5,982 nucleotides of DNA from an uncultured Senegalimassilia sp. (GTDB lineage Bacteria > Actinomycetota > Coriobacteriia > Coriobacteriales > Eggerthellaceae): the NCBI RefSeq assembly GCF_934632265.1, contig NZ_CAKTYH010000113.1, positions 1-5,982 on the forward strand, read 5' to 3'. Below the pieces are notes generated by a model. The model saw only the letters and a list, made by a program, of their open reading frames with translations. It ran no database searches and was not told the DNA's origin. The translations under genes and the position numbers were made by a program. Numbering within the stretch: the first letter of the stretch is position 1; each line of letters opens with the position of its first letter. Below, one piece after another: positions 5,643-5,982 of the stretch.

Positions 5643-5674
5643 TGAAGAAGGCTCCCCGCGGGGAGCCTTCTTCA
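5643..5674. terminator. 32-bp perfect palindrome, bidirectional intrinsic terminator
   Basis: The 32 bp are perfectly self-complementary: left arm from 5643 begins TGAAGAAGGCTCCCCG and the right arm, to 5674, is its exact reverse complement. The RNA would form a stem of about 14 bp with a CGCG loop. Arms are A-rich on the 5' side and U-rich on the 3' side on both strands, followed by CGTTT on the plus strand. It starts 20 bp after the transporter stop and lies 23 bp from the stop of the convergent DegV gene, so it can end both transcripts. Confidence 0.88.
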
Positions 5675-5697
5675 CGTTTGCGTATACGTTGAAAACA

Positions 5698-5982
5698 TTA
5701 GTCGCGGCTTGAAGCCAGGAAGAACAGCGCCATGGTTCCCGGGCCGGAATGCGCTCCGATGACGGGATCGACGTAGTTGATGCGGATGTCTTGGACGCCG
5801 AAGCGCTCGCGGATCTTGTTCTCGAGCCATTTCGCATCATCGATGCAATCGCCGTGGGTGATGAACACCGTCTGCTCGGCGATCGGCGCCGTGCCGGTAC
5901 GTTCCATGTGGTCGAGCAGCGCGGAGAGCGACTTCGTGCGACCGCGCACCTTCTCCAGGGGGACAAGGTGCCCCTCGTCGTC
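5698..5982 (-). CDS. DegV family fatty-acid-binding protein, C-terminal part
   Basis: The frame is open at the right window edge, leaving the last 94 residues, and ends with TAA at 5700-5698. It shows the C-terminal DegV domain: KVRGRTKSLSALLDHM, then a strand VFITHGDC, the helix AKWLENKIRERFG, and the conserved ending NYVDPVIGAHSGPGTMALFFL, which matches the VIGxHxGPG signature of DegV proteins. DegV proteins bind a single fatty acid; in Firmicutes relatives (FakB) they present it to the kinase FakA for phosphorylation and entry into phospholipid synthesis. No fakA gene is visible here, so participation in that pathway is inferred from the family. The N-terminal fatty-acid-contacting part is outside the window. 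The gene converges on the transporter across the palindromic terminator. Confidence 0.92.
   Translation of the reverse strand, partial: DDEGHLVPLEKVRGRTKSLSALLDHMERTGTAPIAEQTVFITHGDCIDDAKWLENKIRERFGVQDIRINYVDPVIGAHSGPGTMALFFLASSRD

Noticed and set aside
1..5982. CRISPR arrays, tRNA or rRNA genes, insertion sequences, phage genes
   Set aside because: Nothing resembling spaced direct repeats, cloverleaf sequence, transposase or terminal inverted repeats was seen; the window looks chromosomal.

Overview
This is a high-GC bacterial window with five genes: three nearly complete or complete enzymes/regulators in the middle and two genes cut by the window edges. The GC-rich codon use, strong purine-rich ribosome-binding sites, a LuxR-type regulator with a multi-pass membrane N-terminus, and an anaerobe-type YfcC transporter all fit a gut actinobacterium of the class Coriobacteriia (Eggerthella/Gordonibacter-like, Eggerthellaceae). 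That assignment is inference from gene style, not from a marker gene.

Left part (1-1407): the 3' end of a gene with a C-terminal heavy-metal-associated (HMA) domain, a long convergent hairpin, then a minus-strand fold-type-I PLP aminotransferase relative (CobD/HisC-like). The latter starts at TTG behind a near-perfect Shine-Dalgarno. It carries Asp where the family has its Schiff-base lysine and has lost two substrate-binding arginines, so it looks like a pseudoenzyme or a gene of changed function.

Middle (1408-3788): dinB (DNA polymerase IV) is divergent from the aminotransferase-like gene and may be transcribed as a leaderless mRNA. It converges on, and overlaps by 7 bp, a minus-strand gene for a seven-helix membrane protein with a C-terminal LuxR/GerE DNA-binding domain.

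Right part (3789-5982): the membrane LuxR gene is divergent from a YfcC/DcuC-family transporter gene. Their 265-bp shared intergenic region is the richest non-coding stretch in the window. It holds helically phased TATACC repeats, a compact structured-RNA candidate in the transporter leader, two mutually exclusive small hairpins, and a possible Shine-Dalgarno-masking hairpin. A 32-bp perfect palindrome separates the transporter from a convergent, partial DegV-family gene.

Working model: the membrane LuxR protein probably senses something at or in the membrane and controls the neighbouring transporter through the TATACC array, with a possible second layer of control in the leader RNA. The aminotransferase-like gene, dinB, HMA and DegV genes show no evident functional link to this pair.
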